A stretch of DNA of 25,929 bases from IMG/VR virus record IMGVR_UViG_3300018079_000035, positions 1 through 25,929 of that record; one strand, given 5' to 3'. A program made the position numbers and the translations under genes. The first letter of the stretch is position 1; each line of letters starts with the position of its first letter. A model generated the notes under the pieces. It searched no databases. It worked only from the letters and a program-made list of their open reading frames with translations, and was not told the origin of the DNA. Source of the DNA: a virus. Below are positions 1-6,191 of this stretch, in pieces.

Positions 1-122
1 GCGCTGGCGGTGGTGGACGAGCCGGTAATGCGACAGACCGAGCATCCGGGGGTGGTTCCAGTGGACAAGTAAAGGTTGATTGGATTCCTCCTGCATCATT
101 GCTGCTATTAGGCGTAGGTTAA
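1..122 (+). CDS. C-terminal end of a glycine-rich phage protein (5' end outside window)
   Basis: The reading frame starting at base 3 is open from the window edge to TAA at 120-122 and encodes 39 visible residues. They begin with a Gly-rich stretch (AGGGGRAGNATDRASGGGSS) and end in a hydrophobic tail (WIPPASLLLLGVG). Gly-rich C-termini of this style occur in phage tail-fibre and other virion-surface proteins, and the next gene starts 3 bases after this stop, so co-translation is likely. A second frame, from base 1 to a TAA at 70-72, is also open, but its residues show no comparable composition, so I prefer frame 3. With only 39 residues visible, the function is a guess. Confidence 0.6.
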   Translation, partial: AGGGGRAGNATDRASGGGSSGQVKVDWIPPASLLLLGVG

Positions 123-125
123 ACC

Positions 126-755
126 ATGTCTCTCCTGTTGTTACTTCGTAATGCCGGCGATGTAACACGGCGAGCGCAAGTTTCCTTCGCTGAACTAGAA
201 GTTCCGAATGGACAACGGCGAGCGCAAGTTTCCTTCGCTGAACTAGAAGTTCCGAATGGTCAGCGCAGAGCACAGGTCTCATTCGCTGAACTGGAAGTTC
301 CGAATGGACAACGGCGAGCGCAAGTTTCCTTCGCTGAACTGGAAGTTCCGAATGGTCAGCGCAGAGCGCAAGTTTCCTTCGCTGAACTAGAAGTTCCGAA
401 TGGACAACGACGAGCGCAAGTTTCCTTCGCTGAACTAGAAGTTCCGAATGGACAACGGCGAGCGCAAGTTTCCTTCGCTGAACTAGAAGTTCCTGACCGT
501 GTTAGACGGGCACAAGTTTCTTGGGCAGAGTTTGAAGTCCCAGATGCTCCCACAACAGATCGGCGAGCGCAAGTTTCCTTCGCTGAACTAGAAGTTCCGA
601 ATGGTCAGCGCAGAGCACAGGTCTCATTCGCTGAACTAGAAGTTCCGAATCAGGATCAAAGACGAGCACAAGTTTCATTTGCTGAACTGGAAGTCCCATC
701 ACTTTCTAGTGACGTTAAGAAGTGGTTTTTCTTCCAGAAAATCTTGAGGCGATAA
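126..755 (+). CDS. Tandem-repeat protein: eleven copies of a 16-residue RRAQVSFAELEVP motif
   Basis: This 209-residue protein has a short hydrophobic start (MSLLLLLRNAGDVT), eleven copies of RRAQVSFAELEVP with linkers (usually NGQ) from residue 15 to 191, and a unique aromatic-basic tail (SLSSDVKKWFFFQKILRR). Copy 8 is divergent (SWAEFEV, longer linker DAPTTD). Each unit carries two Arg and two Glu, so it is charge-balanced. The alternating V-x-F and L-x-V pattern followed by Pro and an Asn-Gly turn suggests one beta-strand plus a turn per unit, hence a stacked beta array; this is inference. I do not recognise a named family. It lies between a Gly-rich protein and a head-completion protein, 1 base before the latter's ATG, so a virion role such as fibre or decoration is likely. 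The upstream Shine-Dalgarno is weak, suggesting coupling to the preceding gene. Confidence 0.8.
   Translation: MSLLLLLRNAGDVTRRAQVSFAELEVPNGQRRAQVSFAELEVPNGQRRAQVSFAELEVPNGQRRAQVSFAELEVPNGQRRAQVSFAELEVPNGQRRAQVSFAELEVPNGQRRAQVSFAELEVPDRVRRAQVSWAEFEVPDAPTTDRRAQVSFAELEVPNGQRRAQVSFAELEVPNQDQRRAQVSFAELEVPSLSSDVKKWFFFQKILRR
168..698 (+). repeat. In-frame 48-bp tandem repeat array, 11 units
   Basis: Units start at 168, 216, 264, 312, 360, 408, 456, 504 (57 bp), 561, 609 (51 bp) and 660 (39 bp, truncated). Most are almost identical even at synonymous sites. Two start variants (CGGCGAGCGCAAG and CGCAGAGC) and two end variants (GGACAA and GGTCAG) occur. The junction GGTCAG followed by CGCAGAGC recurs at units 2/3, 4/5 and 9/10, as expected from unequal crossing-over or gene conversion. 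Unit 8 is the outlier and may be an older copy. Most units contain the interrupted palindrome GAACT-AGA-AGTTC or GAACT-GGA-AGTTC. Confidence 0.95.
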
Positions 756-756
756 A

Positions 757-1647
757 ATGATCCGTCTAATTAAAGTCAGCGAACCACTTGCCGCATTGCG
801 ACAAGTGTGGTTTGATCTTCGTTTGGAGTCAGACGGCATCACACCGGTTTTGACAGAGGCGGGCGGGCAGCCACAGATTTCAATTTCTGGGGCACCCTGG
901 ACCAATGTTGGCATCGGGACATTGACTCATGTTGGAAATGGGCGTTATTTCGCGGTTCTCGCGGATACGTCCGTAGCCAATGCTGATGTATTCATTGACA
1001 CCCGATATAAGGGAACTCTAACCGCTGAAACTCCAGGTGATACCGCCCAGATCGAAGAGTTCGATCACAGCGATATTATGGAGCGGCTGGACCTTACCAG
1101 CGGTTCCTTGACTCCTGGTGTTGGTAGCGGAATCACTGGTAATTATTACGGCACCTTGTTGGAAGCCAATGATTACTTCGACAATCGCCTACACGAGAGT
1201 GCTTGGTATGATGCAGCCGTCGCTGATCGACCAAAAGCACTGCTTGCTGCAACTAGAATTATCAACGCCCTGAATTTCAAGGGTGACAAAGCTACGGTTG
1301 CTGCTCTGTTGGCCAGCAACCCGAACGCTACTGATGAGCAAATTCGTGCAGCCGACGCTGACCAGCCTCTCGAATTCCCAAGAGGCACTGACACGGTAGT
1401 TCCCGAATCAATTAGGATTGCTTCCTACGAGATCGCTCACAGTTTGCTTGATGGGAAAGACCCGGAAGCTGAGCTTGAGAATCTCGGTATCATCTCGCAG
1501 GGATACGAGTCCGTGCGAACCACATACAATCGAAATCAGGTGCCGATTGAGCACCTAATCAACGGCATCCCGAATGCCGCAGCTTGGCGTTATATTCGTC
1601 CGTTCTTACGCGACGAAGACGCCATCAAGATTGCGAGAGTTTCGTAA
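757..1647 (+). CDS. Head-completion/adaptor protein with N-terminal beta domain
   Basis: This 296-residue protein has two parts. Residues about 125-296 contain YYGTLLEANDYFDNRL (130-145), Trp150, a run annotated in relatives as an Ala-rich helix (ALLAATRIINALNF), QPLEFPRG (203-210) and VPESIRIASYEIAHSLL. This order is typical of phage gp6-like head-tail adaptors and of the family often labelled DnaT-like, which fits a connector ring under the portal. Residues about 1-105 look like an extra beta-sandwich (VWFDLRL, then VGNGRYFAVLAD), similar in style to small domains on tail and fibre proteins. The gene starts 1 base after the repeat-protein stop and precedes the scaffold. The family call for the C-terminal part is fairly firm; the role of the N-terminal part is unknown and could be decoration or docking of the neighbouring repeat protein. 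Confidence 0.7.
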   Translation: MIRLIKVSEPLAALRQVWFDLRLESDGITPVLTEAGGQPQISISGAPWTNVGIGTLTHVGNGRYFAVLADTSVANADVFIDTRYKGTLTAETPGDTAQIEEFDHSDIMERLDLTSGSLTPGVGSGITGNYYGTLLEANDYFDNRLHESAWYDAAVADRPKALLAATRIINALNFKGDKATVAALLASNPNATDEQIRAADADQPLEFPRGTDTVVPESIRIASYEIAHSLLDGKDPEAELENLGIISQGYESVRTTYNRNQVPIEHLINGIPNAAAWRYIRPFLRDEDAIKIARVS

Positions 1648-1737
1648 TCTTTTCCGACCGTCATTTCGACGGGTGGAAGGCGATGACCCTAATCGTTCTT
1701 CCGTAATGTTCAATAGGGGCACAAGGTTTATTGACCC

Positions 1738-2508
1738 ATGTTGTTTGATCTGTACCGCTCGAATCCCCGTCTCGTGTGTTTTGATGGTGAACCCGTTGTG
1801 GACCCCACCACCAATCCCGACCCTGACCCGAATCCGGCGGCCGACAAAGTGTTCACACAGGCGGAGGTCAATAAAATCCTCGCCGAAGACAAGCGCAAGC
1901 ACCAGGCGCAGGCCCAGAAGCTCGAATTGAAGCTGAATGAGACGCTCACAAACGTCAAGCTCACCCAGGAAGAGCGGACCAAGGTCGAAGAGTCTCTGGA
2001 AGACTTGCGGAAGCAGTTCCGCACGAAGGACGAGACTGCCAAAATCGAGCGCAAGGCGCTCGAAGACCGATACACGAATGAAATTACCACGCTGAAGACA
2101 CGCGCTGAATCCGCCGAAAGCAAGTACGTCGAATCGACGATTGCTAGGGCCATTCAAGATGCGGCCGTCACCGGCGATGCGTTCAGTCCCAATCAACTCG
2201 TCGTCCTCCTTCGCCCGATGACGAAAATGATTGGTGACAACCCGATGATTGACTTTCCCGATGTCGAAGCCGACACGGGGAATCCAATCGTCAAACAGAT
2301 GACCACGACCGAAGCCATCTCACGGATGAAGCAATTGCCTGAAATTTACGGCAATCTGTTTAAGTCCAATGTTGTTGGTGGCGTTGGTGCGGGGTCGGCT
2401 ACCGGTGGCGCACCGGGTTCGACTGGGAAGGTCGATCTGAAGAAGATCACGATGGAACAGTACCAGCAGCTTCGGAAAACAAATCCGAAAGCCCTGGGGC
2501 TGCAATAA
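1738..2508 (+). CDS. Capsid scaffolding protein
   Basis: This 256-residue protein has a Pro/Asp-rich N-terminal segment (about 20-35: VVDPTTNPDPDPNPAADK), then a long charged heptad-like region (about 40-150) rich in K, E, Q and L that predicts coiled coil, then a Gly-rich linker (VVGGVGAGSATGG) and a basic C-terminal end (KITMEQYQQLRKTNPKALGLQ). An acidic/coiled-coil protein encoded directly before the coat gene is the classic position of a scaffold, and in P22-like systems a basic C-terminal helix binds coat protein. No protease domain is present, so coat maturation by cleavage is not implied here. The start at 1738 is preceded by a modest AAGG at suitable distance. Confidence rests on position and composition rather than on a specific motif. 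Confidence 0.75.
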   Translation: MLFDLYRSNPRLVCFDGEPVVDPTTNPDPDPNPAADKVFTQAEVNKILAEDKRKHQAQAQKLELKLNETLTNVKLTQEERTKVEESLEDLRKQFRTKDETAKIERKALEDRYTNEITTLKTRAESAESKYVESTIARAIQDAAVTGDAFSPNQLVVLLRPMTKMIGDNPMIDFPDVEADTGNPIVKQMTTTEAISRMKQLPEIYGNLFKSNVVGGVGAGSATGGAPGSTGKVDLKKITMEQYQQLRKTNPKALGLQ

Positions 2509-2616
2509 TCCAGGACTCACCCGGAGTCTTTCCCGAAACAATCCGGGGCGGATAGTTTTCACACAACCACCGGCGGCAATTTGCCGCCAACCAATTCCTA
2601 AAAGGAAAATCAGACA
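2509..2616 (+). promoter_or_regulatory. Leader of coat gene: palindrome and strong ribosome-binding site
   Basis: This 108-base gap contains a near-perfect palindrome, GGCGGCAA-T-TTGCCGCC, at 2572-2588, and the Shine-Dalgarno AAAGGAAA at 2601-2608, about 10 bases before the coat ATG. Two mutually exclusive weaker stems (GACTC/GAGTC at 2514-2528 and CCCGGA/TCCGGG at 2520-2547) lie upstream. The palindrome has no T-run after it, so it is not a standard terminator. It may stabilise the 5' end of coat mRNA or act in translation control; that is inference. Confidence 0.5.
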
Positions 2617-4035
2617 ATGAACAAGCTGTACGCTTCCCTGGCGAAGATCGTTTGCTTCGCCAACGACAATGACGCTTTCACCCCCGAGCTTTGGGCGATG
2701 GAAGGTCTCACCATCCTCGAAGAAAACATGGGCATCGCTCGCCTCGTCCACCGGGACTTCAACAGCGCCGTCGCCAACTACGGTGACGTTGTGAACACCC
2801 GTCGGCCGGGTGAGTTCCGCGTTCAGCGTAAGACGGATTCGGATTCCGTGGCCGCCCAAGACGCGAGCGCCACGAACGTCCGCGTGCCCCTGGATCAGCA
2901 CTTCTACACGACCTTCATCATCAAGGATGGTGAGGCGTCGAAGTCGTTCCAGGAACTCGCCCAGGTTTACCTCGTCCCCGGTATGCAGTCGGTCGCTCGC
3001 GGTGTTGACCGTGGCTTGCTCGGTCAAGCCCACCGGTTCTTCCGCACGAACGCTCTGCGTGCTGGTCGCCTGACGGCCCTCAGTTCCAGCAATGCCAAGG
3101 ATTACACCTTGGAAGCGCGGGAAATCCTCAACCGCAACAAGGCGTACCCGGAAGGTCGCAATCTCGTCCTGGCCCCGGCCAGCGAAACCGCTTTGCTGAA
3201 GACTGAACTCTTCATCAAGGCCAACGAGCGCGGCGACGGCGGCAACGCCCTGGAGAACGCTCGGCTCGGTCGAATCCTCGGCTTCGACACCTATATGTTC
3301 CAGAACGTCCCGGCAGTCGCCACTGGCGCTGACGTGGCCACTGGCACCGTTACCAACGCCTTGGCGGCTGGTATCGGCGGCTCGCAGACCGTCGTGATTA
3401 CGGGCTACGAAGTCGTGGTCGGCGAATTCGCCCTGGTTGAAGGCAACCAGCAGCCCTTGTACATCACCGCTAAGACGAGCGGTGGTGGCAATACGACGGC
3501 CCTCACGCTGTCGGAAGTCAACAAATACGCGACTGGCGCGGTGGCTCCGATCACCGTGTTCAAGACTTGCGAAGTCAACGGTAGCTATCCGGCTGGCTGG
3601 ACCAAGGAAGTCGTGGTCGATGGTTGGACTGCCCTCTCGGCCCCCCAAGTCGGTCAAATGATCGCCTTCGGTACGGGTGCTGGTCGGCACGTTTACACGA
3701 TCATCGAATCGTTCCTGTCGGCGGCCGGCGAGCAGTCCTTGCTCCTGGATCGTCCGTTGGACATCTTGCTGACGAACGACGATGCGGCTTTCCCCGGTCC
3801 CTACGGTGCCTTCAACCTCGCGTTCCACCGCGAAGCGATGGCTCTCGTCAACCGGCCGTTGGCCCGTCCGAACAGCCAGTTCGGCGTGATGAGCGGTGTG
3901 GCTGCCCACAACGACATCTCGATGCGTGTCACGATGCAGTACGCTTCCGACATCCAGGGTACTCGGGTTACGCTCGATCTGCTCTGTGGCTACGCGCTGC
4001 TCAACGTGAATCTCGGCGTCCTGTTGCTCGGCTAA
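2617..4035 (+). CDS. Major capsid protein, P22 coat-like HK97 fold
   Basis: This 472-residue protein forms the capsid shell. The N-terminal half shows features of P22-type coat proteins: NVRVPLDQHFYTTFIIKD (87-104), a following helix with VARGVDRGLLGQ (126-137), and LILxx-style ends such as RNLVLAPASETALL. The C-terminal part has AFHREAMALVNRPLARP (402-418), diagnostic of this family, and a final beta segment (DIQGTRVTLDLLCGYALLN). Residues about 231-396 form a beta-rich insertion, at the same place as the P22 I-domain. The gene follows the scaffold and is flanked by a strong ribosome-binding site and a strong terminator. Codons end mainly in C or G (GTC, CTC, GCC, AAG), more so than in neighbours, consistent with high expression. 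Family assignment is by remembered motifs, not by search. Confidence 0.88.
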   Translation: MNKLYASLAKIVCFANDNDAFTPELWAMEGLTILEENMGIARLVHRDFNSAVANYGDVVNTRRPGEFRVQRKTDSDSVAAQDASATNVRVPLDQHFYTTFIIKDGEASKSFQELAQVYLVPGMQSVARGVDRGLLGQAHRFFRTNALRAGRLTALSSSNAKDYTLEAREILNRNKAYPEGRNLVLAPASETALLKTELFIKANERGDGGNALENARLGRILGFDTYMFQNVPAVATGADVATGTVTNALAAGIGGSQTVVITGYEVVVGEFALVEGNQQPLYITAKTSGGGNTTALTLSEVNKYATGAVAPITVFKTCEVNGSYPAGWTKEVVVDGWTALSAPQVGQMIAFGTGAGRHVYTIIESFLSAAGEQSLLLDRPLDILLTNDDAAFPGPYGAFNLAFHREAMALVNRPLARPNSQFGVMSGVAAHNDISMRVTMQYASDIQGTRVTLDLLCGYALLNVNLGVLLLG

Positions 4036-4073
4036 ACCGAGCGGCTTAGACAGCCGCAACCAAACCCCAAGTT

Positions 4074-4112
4074 CCCCGCCCGGTCGTTTTCGGCCGGGCG
4101 GGGTTTTCTTTG
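4074..4112 (+). terminator. Strong intrinsic terminator after the coat gene
   Basis: Stem CCCCGCCCGG (4074-4083) pairs perfectly with CCGGGCGGGG (4094-4103), with a 10-base loop, followed by TTTTCTTTGTT. A second hairpin, GCGGCT-TAGAC-AGCCGC, lies just upstream at 4041-4057. The structure ends the coat message or reduces read-through into the neck genes. Confidence 0.92.
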
Positions 4113-4140
4113 TTCGCACTCTTATCCTGGGGCTACGGCT

Positions 4141-4401
4141 ATGGATAGCATTGAAATGTTTGCGCTGCTAAAGCAGTATGGGCCGCTAGTCGGCCTCGTA
4201 GTCTTCTTCATCTGGCGCGATTGGAAACGCGAAGAGCAATTGACGGGCCGGATCGTGAAGCTCGAAAACGAGAGTAAGGAAATTCTCCTGCCACTCGTTC
4301 AAAAATCTACGGAAGTCATCGCTCGTAACACAGAAGTCATGGAGCGTCTTGAGTACGCCTTTGAGAAAGTGACCGACGATGCCCACAAACGCCAACCTTA
4401 A
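4141..4401 (+). CDS. Small single-span membrane protein, BhlA/UviB holin-like
   Basis: This 86-residue protein has one predicted transmembrane helix (about 13-25, YGPLVGLVVFFIW), then a charged turn (RDWKREEQL) and a long amphipathic, probably coiled-coil C-terminal part (about 32-75). That layout, with the membrane helix at the N-terminus and a REE/KRE motif right after it, matches BhlA/UviB-type holins, which are 70-90 residues. Such holins make membrane lesions at lysis. The location between the coat and neck genes is odd for a lysis gene, and no endolysin is seen nearby; a head/neck accessory role is the alternative. The next gene starts inside it (23-base overlap), implying translational coupling. 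The call is moderate because short membrane-plus-coil proteins look alike. Confidence 0.5.
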   Translation: MDSIEMFALLKQYGPLVGLVVFFIWRDWKREEQLTGRIVKLENESKEILLPLVQKSTEVIARNTEVMERLEYAFEKVTDDAHKRQP

Positions 4402-4888
4402 TCAACGGATCAAGCAATCGTTATACTCACTCAAGAAAGAGTATGGCGGTGGTCCATTTTTGATCCACACGTATCACGGAACTGACACCAATCTTGACAC
4501 TGGCGAGAAGATCGTCAGTGAGACTGTCACCAAGGTACGGCGTGTGATTATCCTACCGGCTAGGCTTAGCCGGGAACTCGTTCAAAGCATTTCGCAGATC
4601 AGCGCGAATAAAGAGTTCGTGTATGGCGGCAGCTATGATGCCCGCCAGCGGACTTTCATCATCGACCGAAAAGACTGTCCTGGACTCGTACTGAAGGATG
4701 ACGATTGGTTCGTCTTCAACGGGCGAAAATACGAGATCAAGAACATTCAGGAATTCGAGTTTGACACAGCATACGTCGTAGTTGCAAAGCACCTAGTAGG
4801 CGAAGACTCTGGGAGCGTGTACCGACCGACGATCACCGAGACACTAACGCTTGCCTCGCAAGCAAGTGCCATCCTGGAAACTCCGTAA
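4379..4888 (+). CDS. Probable neck / head-closure protein
   Basis: This 169-residue protein is likely to sit in the neck between the adaptor ring and the tail. It is mostly beta with a helical start (LNQRIKQSLYSLKKEYGG). The segment LKDDDWFVFNGRKYEIKNI followed by EFEFDTAYVVVAKHLVGE is the pattern seen in head-closure (stopper) proteins, in which a small beta-barrel ends in a motif describing a measured field and its correction. Size and position (after coat, directly before the tail-terminator candidate) fit that role. It overlaps the preceding small membrane gene by 23 bases and is followed at 12 bases by the next gene. No catalytic motif is visible. It could equally be another neck component; the call relies mostly on gene order. 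Confidence 0.55.
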   Translation: MPTNANLNQRIKQSLYSLKKEYGGGPFLIHTYHGTDTNLDTGEKIVSETVTKVRRVIILPARLSRELVQSISQISANKEFVYGGSYDARQRTFIIDRKDCPGLVLKDDDWFVFNGRKYEIKNIQEFEFDTAYVVVAKHLVGEDSGSVYRPTITETLTLASQASAILETP

Positions 4889-4900
4889 GGAAGGACAACT

Positions 4901-5389
4901 ATGGCCGACCGAAATTGGACCAGATGGATTCATGCTTCAGTAGCAAAATATCTGAAGCAAGTCGCTGTGGACAACAACATTCCTGTGCTAATTGAAGGTA
5001 TTGATGATCGTGACCAGAGCTTCATGGAAGCTCCTGATCGTGTTGAAGTCCGTTTGAACGGACCCTTCTCACAAGAACTCAGCAGAGGATACCATCGCCT
5101 CTATGTGGACATCAACGTATTGCTCTCCAGCCAAATGGGTGGCGAGAGTAAGAACGCTTATGATTTGGATGCCCGACTAGGCATCTTCCATGAAGCGATG
5201 GATGGAGTCATCTCCATCTTCAAAGTCGGCACCGGCCCCGACGATGACCAAAGTCTCCTGGTGTGTTTGACGCCTCGGCCGGGCAAAAACGATAGCGTTC
5301 GCGTTGTCCACTTCGGTCAAATCGAGAGGACAGATCGCTTGAAGCAAGGCGTCGTTGACGCCCGGTACATCGGACATATCAATAGCTGA
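4901..5389 (+). CDS. Probable tail terminator / tail completion protein
   Basis: This 162-residue protein has an N-terminal helix (RWIHASVAKYLKQVA), a strand pair with VEVRLNGPF and the segment YHRLYVDINVLLSSQ, then a helix (YDLDARLGIFHEAMDGVISIF) and a C-terminal strand (VRVVHFGQIERTDRL). The alternating strand-helix layout and size resemble lambda gpU / SPP1 gp17-type tail terminators, which cap the tail tube and attach it to the head. Its place immediately before the tail-tube genes is the usual one. A good Shine-Dalgarno (AAGGAAGG) precedes the ATG. No sequence motif alone proves the assignment, so it is a position-plus-shape call. Confidence 0.6.
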   Translation: MADRNWTRWIHASVAKYLKQVAVDNNIPVLIEGIDDRDQSFMEAPDRVEVRLNGPFSQELSRGYHRLYVDINVLLSSQMGGESKNAYDLDARLGIFHEAMDGVISIFKVGTGPDDDQSLLVCLTPRPGKNDSVRVVHFGQIERTDRLKQGVVDARYIGHINS

Positions 5390-5423
5390 CGTGTCCCCAA
5401 CACAACCAAAGGACCAAACATAA

Positions 5424-6155
5424 ATGGCTCGTATTGAATTGCGAGATTGCACCATCCTGATCCAGGATGGTCTTAGCGGCTCCGCCGCTGTCAACCAAAT
5501 GGGCCTGATGGCTAATGATGTCGATTTCGATGTCAATACCATCGTGCTCAATACGCTGGACACCGATCTGATCCCGGTCGGCGCTCGCTTTACCGTCGCT
5601 GGTGAAACTGGCCTGCCGATCCACACTGTCACCGCTCGAACCCCATCCAGCACCAGCCCGACGACCAACATCGTTTTCACGCCTGCTCTCGCCAGCGCCG
5701 TGGCCGATGATTCCGTCATCACCTTCCTCCCCATTCGGATTGAAGTTAAGATCGGCGAAGGCAACCTGACGTACACCGAGAACAAAGAGTACGAGTATCT
5801 GACGGACAAGGGCAACCTTGATACCGTCCGAGAAGGTAACGAAGTTCCGATGGATGTTGTGATGGACTTCGTTTACGAGTTCGTCCGAACCGGTACGAGC
5901 GAAGTTGTCACTCCTGTCGATGCTCTGAAGAATATCGGCGGGGCTGCCGAATGGGTTAGCTCTTCGAGCGACCCGTGTGAACCGTATAGTGTGGACATTA
6001 TCATTTTGCACGTTCCGCCCTGCGGAACGGCCCAAGATGAGACAACCACGTTCCCCGAGTTCCGGCATGATACCTTGGAATTCGATCTGAGCGCCGCAAC
6101 AATTTCGAGCACCGGCCGTTGCAATGCGACCGAGCCTGAAATCGTGCGGTCGTAA
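5424..6155 (+). CDS. Major tail (tube) protein, copy 1
   Basis: This 243-residue protein is the shorter of two tandem paralogues likely to form the tail tube. Residues about 105-243 include EVKIGEGNLTYTENKEYEYL and VPMDVVMDFVYEFVRTGT, a strand-loop-helix-strand layout typical of siphovirus tube subunits. The C-terminal region has three cysteines (SDPCEPYS, PPCGT, GRCN), also present in copy 2, which might pair or bind metal. Over the last 138 residues the copies differ at 14 positions (about 90% identical), while the DNA differs mostly at third codon positions, so both are probably functional. The Shine-Dalgarno is AAAGGA at 5408-5413. The tube call is supported by its place between the tail terminator and the tail-assembly chaperone. 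Confidence 0.72.
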   Translation: MARIELRDCTILIQDGLSGSAAVNQMGLMANDVDFDVNTIVLNTLDTDLIPVGARFTVAGETGLPIHTVTARTPSSTSPTTNIVFTPALASAVADDSVITFLPIRIEVKIGEGNLTYTENKEYEYLTDKGNLDTVREGNEVPMDVVMDFVYEFVRTGTSEVVTPVDALKNIGGAAEWVSSSSDPCEPYSVDIIILHVPPCGTAQDETTTFPEFRHDTLEFDLSAATISSTGRCNATEPEIVRS

Positions 6156-6191
6156 TCCCTCTCTTTTAACCTTTGAAAGGGTTACACAACA

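Noticed and set aside
168-698. CRISPR-like regular repeats
   Set aside because: The units are contiguous, in frame and encode protein; there are no unique spacers and no cas genes.
126-755. Diversity-generating retroelement target
   Set aside because: There is no reverse transcriptase or template repeat in the window, and the changes between units are block-like rather than adenine-specific.
2572-2588. Terminator before the coat gene
   Set aside because: The GGCGGCAA palindrome has no T-run after it and precedes a strong ribosome-binding site.
2320-4119. 599-residue open frame on the minus strand
   Set aside because: It lies antisense to the coat gene and scaffold end, whose strong codon bias makes such shadow frames; composition is repetitive Arg/Gly/Val/Asp and the + strand products are convincing.
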